A stretch of DNA of 51,158 nt from Nitrospirales bacterium (lineage in GTDB: Bacteria > Nitrospirota > Nitrospiria > Nitrospirales > UBA8639), in assembly GCA_021604005.1 (NCBI GenBank), contig BQIV01000034.1, forward strand, positions 1 through 51,158, in the 5' to 3' direction. A program made the translations under genes and the position numbers. Position 1 is the stretch's first letter; every line of letters starts with the position of its first letter. Shown piece after piece: positions 42,973-51,090 of the stretch. The notes under the pieces were generated by a model. It was given only the letters and a program-made list of their open reading frames with translations. It was not told where the DNA came from and did no database searches.

Positions 42973-43443
42973 TTGATGTCTATGCATGCTTCACCACGAG
43001 TTCCACCCTATCGTATTACACTCTTTTATGGACCGGAATATCTTGAAGGTTCTCCTCAAACCATTCAATGCATCTTTAATGTCAAAAAAAGAAGTTGGAA
43101 GGGTGGCGTACAAATCGTTGTCGATATCGAACAATCGCAGTTCACACGAGTAGGGGCGTCCATTCAGTTTGACGAATGGTTGCGAGGCGTTATCGATCAG
43201 CTTCCAGAAGATTTCCGGTCTGAGAGTGAGGAGCGAGCGAAAGATCTGTTTGCCCAGCAAGTGTGTCTTGTGAAATTACAACAAGCGATTCAACACGGCA
43301 TTAAACAGGAAAATGCCACATTAGAGCATGAGATGTTGGTGAAGGAGTTAGATGCGGCCACGACCCAAGAGGCCGAGCAAATTAAACGTCAGGTTCTGAC
43401 GGAGCTTGATGTGCAAGAAATTGTGGCTCAGGAGTTTTCATAA
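42973..43443 (+). CDS. Conserved-looking hypothetical protein
   Basis: 156 residues, cytosolic. The first half reads like a beta-rich domain (RITLFYGPEYLEG, IQCIFNVKKRSWKGGVQIVVDIE). The second half is a long charged helix (about 95-156, LFAQQVCLVKLQQAIQHGIKQ to the end), coiled-coil-like. I do not recognise the family. The frame starts at TTG 42973 followed at once by ATG 42976; neither has a clear ribosome site. The codon use and helix pattern support a real gene. Confidence 0.65.
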   Translation: MMSMHASPRVPPYRITLFYGPEYLEGSPQTIQCIFNVKKRSWKGGVQIVVDIEQSQFTRVGASIQFDEWLRGVIDQLPEDFRSESEERAKDLFAQQVCLVKLQQAIQHGIKQENATLEHEMLVKELDAATTQEAEQIKRQVLTELDVQEIVAQEFS

Positions 43444-43793
43444 ATGGATGTTATGCTATATACGAAATGCCGTAAGAGTTCTGGGAGATAGATCGCAGAG
43501 GAAGGGCACATCATGCTTAGTCAACAACATCCCTCTAAGATTCATCGTGGTGACGAGGCAATGGGTGCAATATGTACACATGAATGTTACGCAACTGTTG
43601 GTAAATTGTGGTAAGACGTATTTGCTGATCGACCCTGTAATGACTGAACGTAGGGTGCAAGGCAAGTCCTGTCGATGTAGATAATTTGAGGCGAGCATGC
43701 TCGGGAAGCGGTTGAGAGAAACCGGTGAAAAGCGCATTCCTTAATTGGGGACAATTTATTTCTATTCCGTTTAGCAAGGGAGGGCTATATTCC
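43444..43793. other. Intergenic stretch of about 350 bp
   Basis: I see no convincing gene. A 33-residue plus frame at 43513-43614 has a GGAAGGG about 8 bases before its ATG but no protein-like character. The last bases contain the ribosome site of the following gene. Confidence 0.5.
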
Positions 43794-44171
43794 ATGAATA
43801 CGCATTCTTTCATATGTCGACCGATAGGTAGTGGGCGGGGTTCCATGGCAGTACTCGTCATGTGTTTGACCGCAGTTATGCTGTTGCATCCAGGTGCCGT
43901 GTTGGCCCAAGAAGAAGAAAGCCAAGCCGCTGAGGCTGGGTTGGGCATTGGGAGTGGGTTGCTGACGCTTGTGTATTTTCCGGTGAAAGTTGTGTATGCG
44001 GTATTGGGTGGTGTCGTCGGAGGCTTTACCTATGTGTTAACGGGTGGCGACCTTGAAACGGCGCAAACGGTGTGGAAGCCAAGTTTCCATGGAACCTATG
44101 TCATTACGCCGTCTCACCTGAAAGGCGATGAGGCCGTTCGATTTTATGGTGTGTCTCCATATGAAGAGTAA
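43794..44171 (+). CDS. Exported protein with a Gly-rich hydrophobic segment
   Basis: 125 residues from the ATG at 43794, chosen because GGGAGGG lies about 10 bases upstream. The longer frame (from 43725) lacks a ribosome site. The N-terminus carries a signal (about 15-40, cleavage after VLA before QEEES). The mature part has a Gly-rich hydrophobic stretch (about 50-85, LGIGSGLLTLVYFPVKVVYAVLGGVVGG) that could be a membrane hairpin or glycine zipper. The end HGTYVITPSHLKGDEAVRFYG looks structured. I do not recognise the family. Its gene lies just before the amidotransferase gene on the same strand. Confidence 0.7.
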   Translation: MNTHSFICRPIGSGRGSMAVLVMCLTAVMLLHPGAVLAQEEESQAAEAGLGIGSGLLTLVYFPVKVVYAVLGGVVGGFTYVLTGGDLETAQTVWKPSFHGTYVITPSHLKGDEAVRFYGVSPYEE

Positions 44172-44234
44172 TAGCCATTGAACCGCTAAAGATTACAAGA
44201 GAAATCGTCGTACGTTTGTGAAGGGCAATACAAT

Positions 44235-44996
44235 ATGAAACCTGTGATTGGTATCACGCCTGACTATAATGCCGGCGATCGTGAAGACATGGGCGGAAAG
44301 GAGCCGACGTATTTTCTTCGAGCTCGCTATGTGCAAGCCATTGAAGATGCGGGTGGGCTTCCCATTCTGTTTCCCTTGGTCATTGATAAGGCCCGGCAAC
44401 GTCAACTCTTATCACAGGTCGATGGACTTCTGATTACCGGAAGCGGGTCGGATTTAGATCCTCAGTTGTATGGCGAGCGTCAATGTGTGCCATTCCGGCA
44501 GATGAGTCATCAACGAAGTAGCCTCGAACTGGGAGTGAGCAAGTTAGTGTATGGAACACACCACCCAACGTTAGGCATTTGTGGGGGCATGCAATCCTTA
44601 AATGTGGCGTTGGGAGGGACGTTAATTCAGGATATTGCCGTTCAGCATTCGACAGACATTGCGCACTCGCCGCCTGGTTCCGCTACGAAGAAGGCACATG
44701 GAATCGCAATCGCGACTCACACACTCTTGCACAAAATTATTGGGAAACCCTTGATTCGTGTGAACAGCTCACACCACCAATCTGTGAAAAAAGTCCCAGG
44801 TCGATTGGTCACGAGTGCCGTATCTCCCGACGGCGTCATCGAAGCCATCGAGGCCCCAGCCCATCCGTTCCTTCTTGGCGTGCAATGGCATCCTGAATTT
44901 CTGTATAAGCACGATCCTATCCAAAGAAAATTATTTCAAGCCTTTGTGAAAGCTGCACGATCTTACAAGGCCTCACGCGCCATGCGGTCTGCATAG
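44235..44996 (+). CDS. Class I glutamine amidotransferase-like hydrolase (peptidase C26, PuuD-like)
   Basis: 253 residues. The catalytic triad is visible: Cys116 in LGICGGMQSLNVA, the His in GVQWHPEF, and the Glu in that same loop. NSSHHQSV is another family block. The family includes gamma-glutamyl-GABA hydrolase (PuuD), but many members have other amide substrates; no polyamine catabolism gene lies nearby to support the PuuD role. A GAAGGG ribosome site precedes the ATG by about 9 bases. It is preceded by the exported glycine-rich protein and is convergent with the 45067 gene. Confidence 0.85.
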   Translation: MKPVIGITPDYNAGDREDMGGKEPTYFLRARYVQAIEDAGGLPILFPLVIDKARQRQLLSQVDGLLITGSGSDLDPQLYGERQCVPFRQMSHQRSSLELGVSKLVYGTHHPTLGICGGMQSLNVALGGTLIQDIAVQHSTDIAHSPPGSATKKAHGIAIATHTLLHKIIGKPLIRVNSSHHQSVKKVPGRLVTSAVSPDGVIEAIEAPAHPFLLGVQWHPEFLYKHDPIQRKLFQAFVKAARSYKASRAMRSA

Positions 44997-45066
44997 AGAC
45001 CATGTTGGGCAGGCTATTCGCCTAGCACCAAATTGTAAGCTTGAATATTTCAGAGCTGGAGGCGTG

Positions 45067-45576
45067 TCATTCACTTGTTTGTGCTGGTTTAGCTTCCTGA
45101 TTAGGAGTGATGTTGGAAGAAGGAGGCGTCTCGGTAGTCTTGACTGGCTGAGCATTTTGAGGAGGAGAAGGAACTGCCTTCTGAGTCGCTTGTGGCGATG
45201 CCGCTTTGGCCTGAGTTGGTGCGGTGGCTGTTGACGGAGTCTTTGGCGTGCCTTTTTCGCCCGTTATTTCCGAGGCCGGAGGCTTAGGAGCTGCAGGTTT
45301 GGGTGGGGGTTTGGGTTTTTCCGGTTTGATTCCGCCCTCCCAATGGGGGCCTGAATACATTTCAGCAGACAAATCGTTTTCTTTCCATTTCACTTCAAAG
45401 GCCGCCGCGGCTTTATTCGGCGTTTCTCCACTACCTACGGTTTGATTCCACGGATACACTCTCGGTGAAATGTGGCATACGCTCTCTTCTCGTCGCATAT
45501 AGAGTGCGATAGGATTTCCACGATACGGACCCAAAAAAATATGAACTGTACCGACAAACTCAGGTAGTGACTCCAT
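45067..45576 (-). CDS. Protein with a small N-terminal domain and Pro/Ala/Thr-rich tail
   Basis: 169 residues from the second of two adjacent ATGs (45576), the better spaced from GAGG. A TTG start further upstream (45597) is less likely. The first 85 residues form a beta-rich domain of unknown type (EFVGTVHIFLGPYRG, CHISPRVYPWN, FEVKWKEND). The rest is a disordered Pro/Lys/Ala/Thr-rich tail (about 95-169), similar in flavour to the linker in the TatA-like protein. There is no signal peptide. I do not recognise the family. Confidence 0.65.
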   Translation of the reverse strand: MESLPEFVGTVHIFLGPYRGNPIALYMRREESVCHISPRVYPWNQTVGSGETPNKAAAAFEVKWKENDLSAEMYSGPHWEGGIKPEKPKPPPKPAAPKPPASEITGEKGTPKTPSTATAPTQAKAASPQATQKAVPSPPQNAQPVKTTETPPSSNITPNQEAKPAQTSE

Positions 45577-45723
45577 CATCGCCTCTATACCGTTCAAAAA
45601 AAATTATAGTGCCACAAGATAAGTAGAAACGGCAAGGTATATGGCGAGAAAAGTGTTGAGTTAAAACGGGAAGACCCATTCCGATCTATCAAAACGTAGA
45701 ACGAGAATTATTCCAGGAACGGG

Positions 45724-46203
45724 TTAGAGCGTCACCGTCGAGGGAGGAACCGCTTCACTTTTTCGCACTAAATAGAGGGCGATCATTAATACGAGAATAA
45801 TGACGACATGAAGACTGAGGTCCATCAGGTAATGATAGAACGTTTCTTTAGGAATGCCTTTGATATGGGAAAGTTCCGCACCGGTCGTCAGAATTTTTCG
45901 AACGGAAGCGATCACGCCGACATGGAGAAACGGTTCGAGTCGCACACGCTCGGATTGTAAAAACCCTAGAACCGTTCGAAAGAGCTCAAGCAGAATAATG
46001 ACGAGCAGTAAATCATTGATCAATGTGATAGACGCTTCCAGAAAACCGTGAGGTGCTTGATGGAAAAATTCTATCCAGCTGAATCCAAAAATCAGCATGC
46101 CTAGGACGAGAAAGCTTAAACAGGCGGTGATGTACCCCCACCGGTCCAGCCATTGCATCCATTTCACCCATTGTTTTGTTGATTCTGGAGTCCAGCCGTG
46201 CAT
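45724..46203 (-). CDS. PsiE-family (phosphate-starvation-inducible E) membrane protein
   Basis: 159 residues with four predicted spans (about 20-45, 55-80, 92-105 and 130-150). The loop SERVRLEPFLHVGVIASVRKIL between spans 2 and 3 is the hallmark of the PsiE family; its biochemical role is unknown. The ATG start at 46203 is without a strong ribosome site. The desulforedoxin-like gene lies 15 bp upstream on the same strand, so the two are likely one transcript. Confidence 0.85.
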   Translation of the reverse strand: MHGWTPESTKQWVKWMQWLDRWGYITACLSFLVLGMLIFGFSWIEFFHQAPHGFLEASITLINDLLLVIILLELFRTVLGFLQSERVRLEPFLHVGVIASVRKILTTGAELSHIKGIPKETFYHYLMDLSLHVVIILVLMIALYLVRKSEAVPPSTVTL

Positions 46204-46218
46204 GAGAGTGTTTTCGCT

Positions 46219-46611
46219 TCAGGCATTACCGGTTTGAGGTGTATGAGGAGCGGCGGCCGGGCCCCGCATCCCACTCCCAAATTCAAGGCTTTGCATGGCG
46301 GACTCTTGAACGGAGTGATTGCAGCAGATAATTTCCTGAAATCCTGCTCCACCATCCATGACCATGATGCGGAGTCCGCAGGAGTCAGGGAAGAGTTTTT
46401 TTTCGTCAATCGTCATGCCGATCATGAGACTGCCCTTTTTCCTCCCTTTACTGGTTTCAGGAGATGAGACCACATCCTCTTCGGTCAGGTCATGCCCGCA
46501 ACACCGCAACGTTTCGAACCCTTCCCCCCCGCTCATGACTTTCACGACAAGCCCGCAGGAATCTGGATAGCGTTTCCGTTCATCAATGATATCGCCCTTT
46601 TTCAGTGCCAT
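46219..46611 (-). CDS. Tandem desulforedoxin-like protein lacking one Cys ligand per repeat
   Basis: 130 residues from the ATG at 46611, which has AAGGAG upstream (the longer frame from 46629 lacks one). Two repeats (about 5-45 and 64-104) share K/R-x(2-3)-Y/F-P-D-S-C-G-L, a Gly-Gly-x-G-F turn and a C-C-x-H end. This is the layout of desulforedoxin, a small Fe(Cys)4 protein. However, the first Cys of its CxxC is Pro here (P16 and P75), leaving C19, C37, C38 and C78, C96, C97. His40 and His99 follow the Cys pairs and could be alternative ligands. The C-terminal 25 residues look disordered. It is probably a cytosolic metal-binding or redox protein, co-transcribed with the PsiE-like gene downstream. 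Confidence 0.75.
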   Translation of the reverse strand: MALKKGDIIDERKRYPDSCGLVVKVMSGGEGFETLRCCGHDLTEEDVVSSPETSKGRKKGSLMIGMTIDEKKLFPDSCGLRIMVMDGGAGFQEIICCNHSVQESAMQSLEFGSGMRGPAAAPHTPQTGNA

Positions 46612-46769
46612 GTCCCACTCCTTTCTCAAGGCTTATTGGATGAAGAATATATTGCGAATTGACACGTATGCGTTGAGGTGATGTGCGTACATAAGCAGAT
46701 TGAAAGATAAAAAGTCTAGAGCCTTGCTTGTGCCGGTTTTCGTGCATGCGTTCGTACACGAATCGTTCT

Positions 46770-47873
46770 TCACGCTTGTGTAGAAGCGATGCGCTGAATG
46801 TCGGCGAGAAGGGTCCGATGCGTAGGTGAACCGACAATGTTGGCTATAGTATGGTCATCCACGGGTGCGTAGGGAGTGAGGAAGCGTTGTTTGAGCGCGG
46901 AAATTCGAGCCAGGCTAGCATCCAGACGATTGGTAGAAATTGCCCCAGCCTTGACAGCCTCTTCGACAGCTTCAATGGCTTCAGCCTGACGAGCCTGTTG
47001 GTGGCAAATCAGGATGAGGTCAACGCCGGCCTGTATGGATCGAACGGCGGCATCTCCCATGGTCATATGTTCAGCAATCGCATTCATTTCAAGATCATCG
47101 CTGAGTACGACGCCGGAAAAGCCTAGTTCGCCACGAAGAAGCGTCGCCATGACCGTGTGCGACAGTGTGGCGGGAACGGTCTCGTCCAGCGCGGGGTAAT
47201 GAACGTGTGCACTCATCAATGCCTGCAACCCATGCGCGATTGCCGATCGGAACGGATGCAGTTCAATACGTTCCAGTCGTTCTTTGGACAGCGTCACGAC
47301 AGGTAATTCTTTGTGCGAGTCCTTGGTTGTTTCACCGTGACCAGGAAAGTGCTTGCCGCAGGCAATGACTCCATGATCGTGAAGGCCTGAGATGGTGGCA
47401 TTGCCCAACGTGCAGACTGTCTCCGGGTCTGCACTGAATGCTCGATTGCCGATTATGGGGTTCGATGGGTTCGTATGAATGTCCAAGACGGGAGCCATAT
47501 TCATATTGAACCCGACCGCACGTAATTCTTGAGCCGTCACGGCGGCTGCTTGATAGGCGAAATCAGATGATCCGCATGCCGCGACGGTTGCTGCGGGCGG
47601 GAAGATCGTAAACCCTGACGGCAAACGCGACACCTTTCCCCCTTCTTGATCGATAGCCATCAAGAAGGGGGAAGAGGCCGCAAGCTCCTGCAATGAGTTG
47701 GTCAACTGTGCAATTTGATGCGCGTCGACTAAATTACGAGAGAACAGGATAATACCGCCAGGTTGATAGGCGTGAAGCCAGGCGTTCAACTCTGGAGACA
47801 ACTCCGTTCCGTCAAATCCGATCATAAACAGTTGCCCGACTTTTTCGCGGAGGGTCATGACTCGTTCTCTCAC
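46770..47873 (-). CDS. nagZ: Beta-N-acetylhexosaminidase (peptidoglycan recycling)
   Basis: A glycoside hydrolase family 3 enzyme of 367 residues that removes N-acetylglucosamine from muropeptides in the cytosol. The signature KHFPGHG followed by DSH (catalytic His loop) and the nucleophile region VVLSDDLEMNAI are present. The annotated start is the GTG at 47873, which shares GTGA with the pepA stop (4-base overlap, coupled translation). An ATG five codons later (47858), giving MTLREKVGQLFMIG, is equally plausible and matches the usual start of the family. Confidence 0.95.
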   Translation of the reverse strand: MRERVMTLREKVGQLFMIGFDGTELSPELNAWLHAYQPGGIILFSRNLVDAHQIAQLTNSLQELAASSPFLMAIDQEGGKVSRLPSGFTIFPPAATVAACGSSDFAYQAAAVTAQELRAVGFNMNMAPVLDIHTNPSNPIIGNRAFSADPETVCTLGNATISGLHDHGVIACGKHFPGHGETTKDSHKELPVVTLSKERLERIELHPFRSAIAHGLQALMSAHVHYPALDETVPATLSHTVMATLLRGELGFSGVVLSDDLEMNAIAEHMTMGDAAVRSIQAGVDLILICHQQARQAEAIEAVEEAVKAGAISTNRLDASLARISALKQRFLTPYAPVDDHTIANIVGSPTHRTLLADIQRIASTQA

Positions 47874-49384
47874 TTTTGAGGTTTTGCAACCCGATTCAAA
47901 AGATATTGAATGAGCAATCGAGTTCCAATAGCCGTAGGCCCTTTACTGATGCAAGGACGATCGGATGCACTCCAGTCGGTACTTGCAATATCAAGGTGAA
48001 CCCATGGGAATTTCCCGACAAATTGTTTGAGAAACAGGGCTGCGGTGATCATACCGCCTCCACGGCCACCGATGTTCCGCATATCCGCGACATCGCTTTT
48101 TAATTGTTCAAAGTATTCATCCCACAGCGGCATTTCCCATACGCGTTCACCAGAGCATTCGCCGGCCTGTTTCAATTGTTCTTTGAGTGAGTCGTCAGTG
48201 CCCAACATCCCGATTGCAAATTGCCCGAGCGCGACGATACAGGCGCCTGTGAGGGTGGCGATATCGATAACGCAGGCGGGTTTCAGGCGACCGGCATAGG
48301 CCAGGCCGTCAGCGAGAATCAACCGGCCTTCGGCATCGGTATTTTGCACTTCGACGGTTTTTCCCGAGAGCATGGTTAAGATATCACCCGGTTTCGTGGC
48401 TCTCCCTCCCGGCATATTTTCAGCAACGGGTAACAGTCCGATTACATTGAGCGGCAGTCGCAAGCGGGCAGCGGCACGAACGGTTGCTAGCACTTCTGCG
48501 CCTCCAGTCATGTCGGCCTTCATGTGGTCCATATTTTCTGAAGGTTTGAGCGAAATGCCTCCGGAATCGAACGTGACCGTTTTTCCAACAAACACAATGG
48601 GTTTCTCCCCCTTTTTCCCACCCTGGTACTCCAAAATAATAAACTGCGGAGGATGTTGACTGGCCTGCCCTACTCCCAGTACGCCACCCATTCCCAGTTG
48701 TTTCATTTTGGCTGGATTGAGAACGGTTAACCGAACCTTCTTTTCCTTCGAAATTTTCTTGGCTTCTTCGACCACGCGAGAAGGCGTCATTACATTGGCC
48801 GGGTGGTTACATAGGTCTCGCGCAAAGCATGTGGCCTCACCCGTCGCTTCGCCTCGCTCAATGCCCCGTTTGACGGTATTGAGTAATGAGGGTTTATCGA
48901 CCAAGATCGTCATGCTGCTCAAAGGTTCTTTCCTGTTGGCGGAATCGGTTCGGTAAGGAGTAAAGCGATAGTCCCCTAGGATCATGCCATCGACCATCGC
49001 TTGGGCCAAATCATCCGGCCATAACCCCGATCGATCAAGTCCGAGCAGTGTGGTGGCGCATGTGCGCGTTTCTGCTTGGCTGACGCGTTTGGCAACGGTC
49101 CCCATCGCCTGTCGTACGCGATCGAGCGTGAGGTCATCGCGTTTTCCAAGACCAACGAGAAGAATCCGTTTTGCCGGAATGGCGCCTCGGGTATGAATTA
49201 AGACGGTTTGATTGGGTTTTCCCTGAAACTCTCCATTTTTTCGCATCTCGGTCAATTGTCCGCCAAGATTTCGGTCCAGGGGTTGGGTGGCTTTCCCAAT
49301 GTTCGTCTCATCTTCGTATCCCGGAATAACCAACACTTCTGTTGGAGTTCCCGTCAGTGTTCCTTGTTTTACCGTAGTTTTCAT
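47870..49384 (-). CDS. pepA: Leucyl aminopeptidase (M17)
   Basis: 504 residues. A cytosolic zinc/manganese aminopeptidase removing N-terminal residues from peptides; in some bacteria it also binds DNA. The C-terminal catalytic domain has the family signature NTDAEGRLILADG, plus the GKTVTFDSGG metal/lysine block and MKADMTGGAEV. GAGG precedes the ATG by about 6 bases. It overlaps nagZ by 4 bases, so the two recycling enzymes form an operon; queE lies 56 bp upstream and may be part of it. Confidence 0.96.
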   Translation of the reverse strand: MKTTVKQGTLTGTPTEVLVIPGYEDETNIGKATQPLDRNLGGQLTEMRKNGEFQGKPNQTVLIHTRGAIPAKRILLVGLGKRDDLTLDRVRQAMGTVAKRVSQAETRTCATTLLGLDRSGLWPDDLAQAMVDGMILGDYRFTPYRTDSANRKEPLSSMTILVDKPSLLNTVKRGIERGEATGEATCFARDLCNHPANVMTPSRVVEEAKKISKEKKVRLTVLNPAKMKQLGMGGVLGVGQASQHPPQFIILEYQGGKKGEKPIVFVGKTVTFDSGGISLKPSENMDHMKADMTGGAEVLATVRAAARLRLPLNVIGLLPVAENMPGGRATKPGDILTMLSGKTVEVQNTDAEGRLILADGLAYAGRLKPACVIDIATLTGACIVALGQFAIGMLGTDDSLKEQLKQAGECSGERVWEMPLWDEYFEQLKSDVADMRNIGGRGGGMITAALFLKQFVGKFPWVHLDIASTDWSASDRPCISKGPTAIGTRLLIQYLLNRVAKPQK

Positions 49385-49440
49385 GCAGTCCTCATCAGAA
49401 AGTTAAAAGTTTGACGTAATAGTGAAAAAACGAAATGGCG

Positions 49441-50097
49441 CTAGACGCCGCGCAAATCCGGGGCCCAAATGTATTTGTGGAGTTGTACTTGAAAGCGAAC
49501 GTGCAGGTGATCCTCAAGAATCCACTCAGCTAAGGGTTGCAGGTCGAGTTCACCAAAGACGGGACTGAATAAAATCGAACATCGATCGGGTAACCCATAA
49601 CGCTCCAAGACCTCTTTCGCCCACTCATAGTCCTGGCGATCTTTCAGGACAAACTTGGCTTCGTCTTTCTTGGATAACCGGTCAAGGTTCGACCAGTCCA
49701 TTCGATCCACCATGCCGCTGCCGGGGCATTTCACGTCGAGAATGACATGGGTGCGCGGATCAACTGGTGTCGTATCAATCGCACCGCTGGTTTCGAGCAA
49801 GACATCAAATCCCTGATCGCACAAGACGGACAAGAGTTCCGGCGTCCCGGATTGGCTGAGAGGTTCTCCGCCCGTTACTTCGACCAGCCGGCAATCATAG
49901 GCGTGTATCCGTTCGAGAATGGCCTCGAACGTCATGCGGTCGCCTCCGTGAAATGCATAGTCGGTGTCGCACCAGGTACATCGGAGGGGACAGCCTGTGA
50001 GGCGGACAAACACGCACGGGTGTCCGGCAAAGGAGGATTCACCCTGTATGCTATGGAAAATTTCCGTAATTTGAAGGTGAGAAGTCGTCAAATCCAT
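49441..50097 (-). CDS. queE: 7-carboxy-7-deazaguanine synthase
   Basis: 218 residues. A radical SAM enzyme making the 7-deazaguanine core for queuosine (tRNA) or related DNA modifications. The opening EIFHSIQGESSFAGHPCVFVRL precedes the modified cluster motif C-P-L-R-C-T-W-C-D, which is C-x3-C-x2-C; a TGGEPL motif follows. The size is typical of the short QueE class. No queC, queD or queF is adjacent. The start has a weak ribosome site. It precedes pepA-nagZ on the same strand. Confidence 0.94.
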   Translation of the reverse strand: MDLTTSHLQITEIFHSIQGESSFAGHPCVFVRLTGCPLRCTWCDTDYAFHGGDRMTFEAILERIHAYDCRLVEVTGGEPLSQSGTPELLSVLCDQGFDVLLETSGAIDTTPVDPRTHVILDVKCPGSGMVDRMDWSNLDRLSKKDEAKFVLKDRQDYEWAKEVLERYGLPDRCSILFSPVFGELDLQPLAEWILEDHLHVRFQVQLHKYIWAPDLRGV

Positions 50098-50167
50098 CAG
50101 GAATCGTTTGGAGTCAGTAGCAGAACAACTTATCAGTGACCGAATGACAATACAATCTTAACACACA

Positions 50168-50276
50168 TTTTATGTTTCGTATTTCGTCGTTCGTGAATCG
50201 TATCTCGTCATACGAAAAAGCCTAACCCAGAAAAATTTTCTCTCGAGATACGAGATACTAGCGACGAGCGACGTGC
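50168..50276. repeat. Hairpin repeat (cgtcgttcgt type), copy 2
   Basis: The left arm (about 50186-50209, CGTCGTTCGTGAATCGTATCTCG) pairs imperfectly with the right arm (about 50244-50272, GAGATACGAGATACTAGCGACGAGCGACG). The wording and arrangement match the element at 30001-30090. It fills the gap between queE and the HAD phosphatase gene. Confidence 0.55.
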
Positions 50277-50277
50277 A

Positions 50278-50973
50278 TTATACCCATTCAGTGACCGGCC
50301 AGCCTTGTTCTTTGGCCTTGCGCGTCATTCCGCGAATGGGATTCACGACAATGGGATTGCCCACCACCTTTAGGGCTTGGTAATCCCCTGGACTATCGCC
50401 GTACGCGTAGCTGCGCGTCAGGTCCAAGTGATATCGGGTGGCGAGGTTTTCAATGATTCGTCGTTTGCCTTCGCCATATGGAAGAGGAGCATAAACCCGA
50501 CCGGTGTATCCACCTTCGGTGGTTTGAAGTCGAGCAGCCTGAACAATGGAGACGCCCAAGACCTCTGCAAGTGGTTTAACGAGAAAGTCCGGCGATCCGC
50601 TGATTAAGGCGACATGGTGTCCGGCTTGTTGATGACGTGAGAGAATCCCTTCGCCTCGAATCGAAAGTTTCGCGCAGACCTCATTGCGGACAAACTCATC
50701 GGCCAATGGTTCGATAAACCCTGGCTGTTGACCAACTAAATAAAGTTTATGGCGACGGAGAGGGCTGAGCGACACCGGTGGGATGCGTTGCGTCAAAAAC
50801 CACACACTTTCTCGCATCTGCTGAAACCCAATCACGCCCAATTTCCACAAATGCCGAAAGAATAAGACTTCGATCGATAGGCCGGGGATTAAGGTATTAT
50901 CAACATCGAAAAAGGCCCCAATCCAGTTTTCTTGATATTCGGGTGCTGGGAGCTGAGAAGAAGAGTTTGGCAT
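50278..50973 (-). CDS. HAD-IB family phosphatase (SerB-like)
   Basis: 231 residues. Haloacid-dehalogenase motifs are in order: FFDVDNTLIPG (motif I, catalytic Asp pair), LISGSPDFL (motif II) and YGDSPGDYQAL (motif III/IV). A helical cap follows motif I (about 35-95). The subfamily includes phosphoserine phosphatases and other small-molecule phosphatases, so the substrate is open. The gene is followed by the hairpin repeat and queE on the same strand. No strong ribosome site precedes the ATG. Confidence 0.88.
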   Translation of the reverse strand: MPNSSSQLPAPEYQENWIGAFFDVDNTLIPGLSIEVLFFRHLWKLGVIGFQQMRESVWFLTQRIPPVSLSPLRRHKLYLVGQQPGFIEPLADEFVRNEVCAKLSIRGEGILSRHQQAGHHVALISGSPDFLVKPLAEVLGVSIVQAARLQTTEGGYTGRVYAPLPYGEGKRRIIENLATRYHLDLTRSYAYGDSPGDYQALKVVGNPIVVNPIRGMTRKAKEQGWPVTEWV

Positions 50974-51051
50974 GAAACAAATATGAAAACGTTGAGGATG
51001 AATGTATGAATCGTCAAAAGAATCTCTAAATTTTACTTACGCCCCAGTTCG

Positions 51052-51080
51052 TTGACAAGGGGAAAAAAGCGATTCATAAT
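51052..51080 (+). promoter_or_regulatory. Sigma70 promoter of the tRNA-Leu gene
   Basis: A perfect -35 TTGACA (51052-51057), an ideal 17-base spacer and -10 CATAAT (51075-51080). The start would be near 51087, just before the tRNA. Confidence 0.8.
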
Positions 51081-51090
51081 GGGGCCGAGT

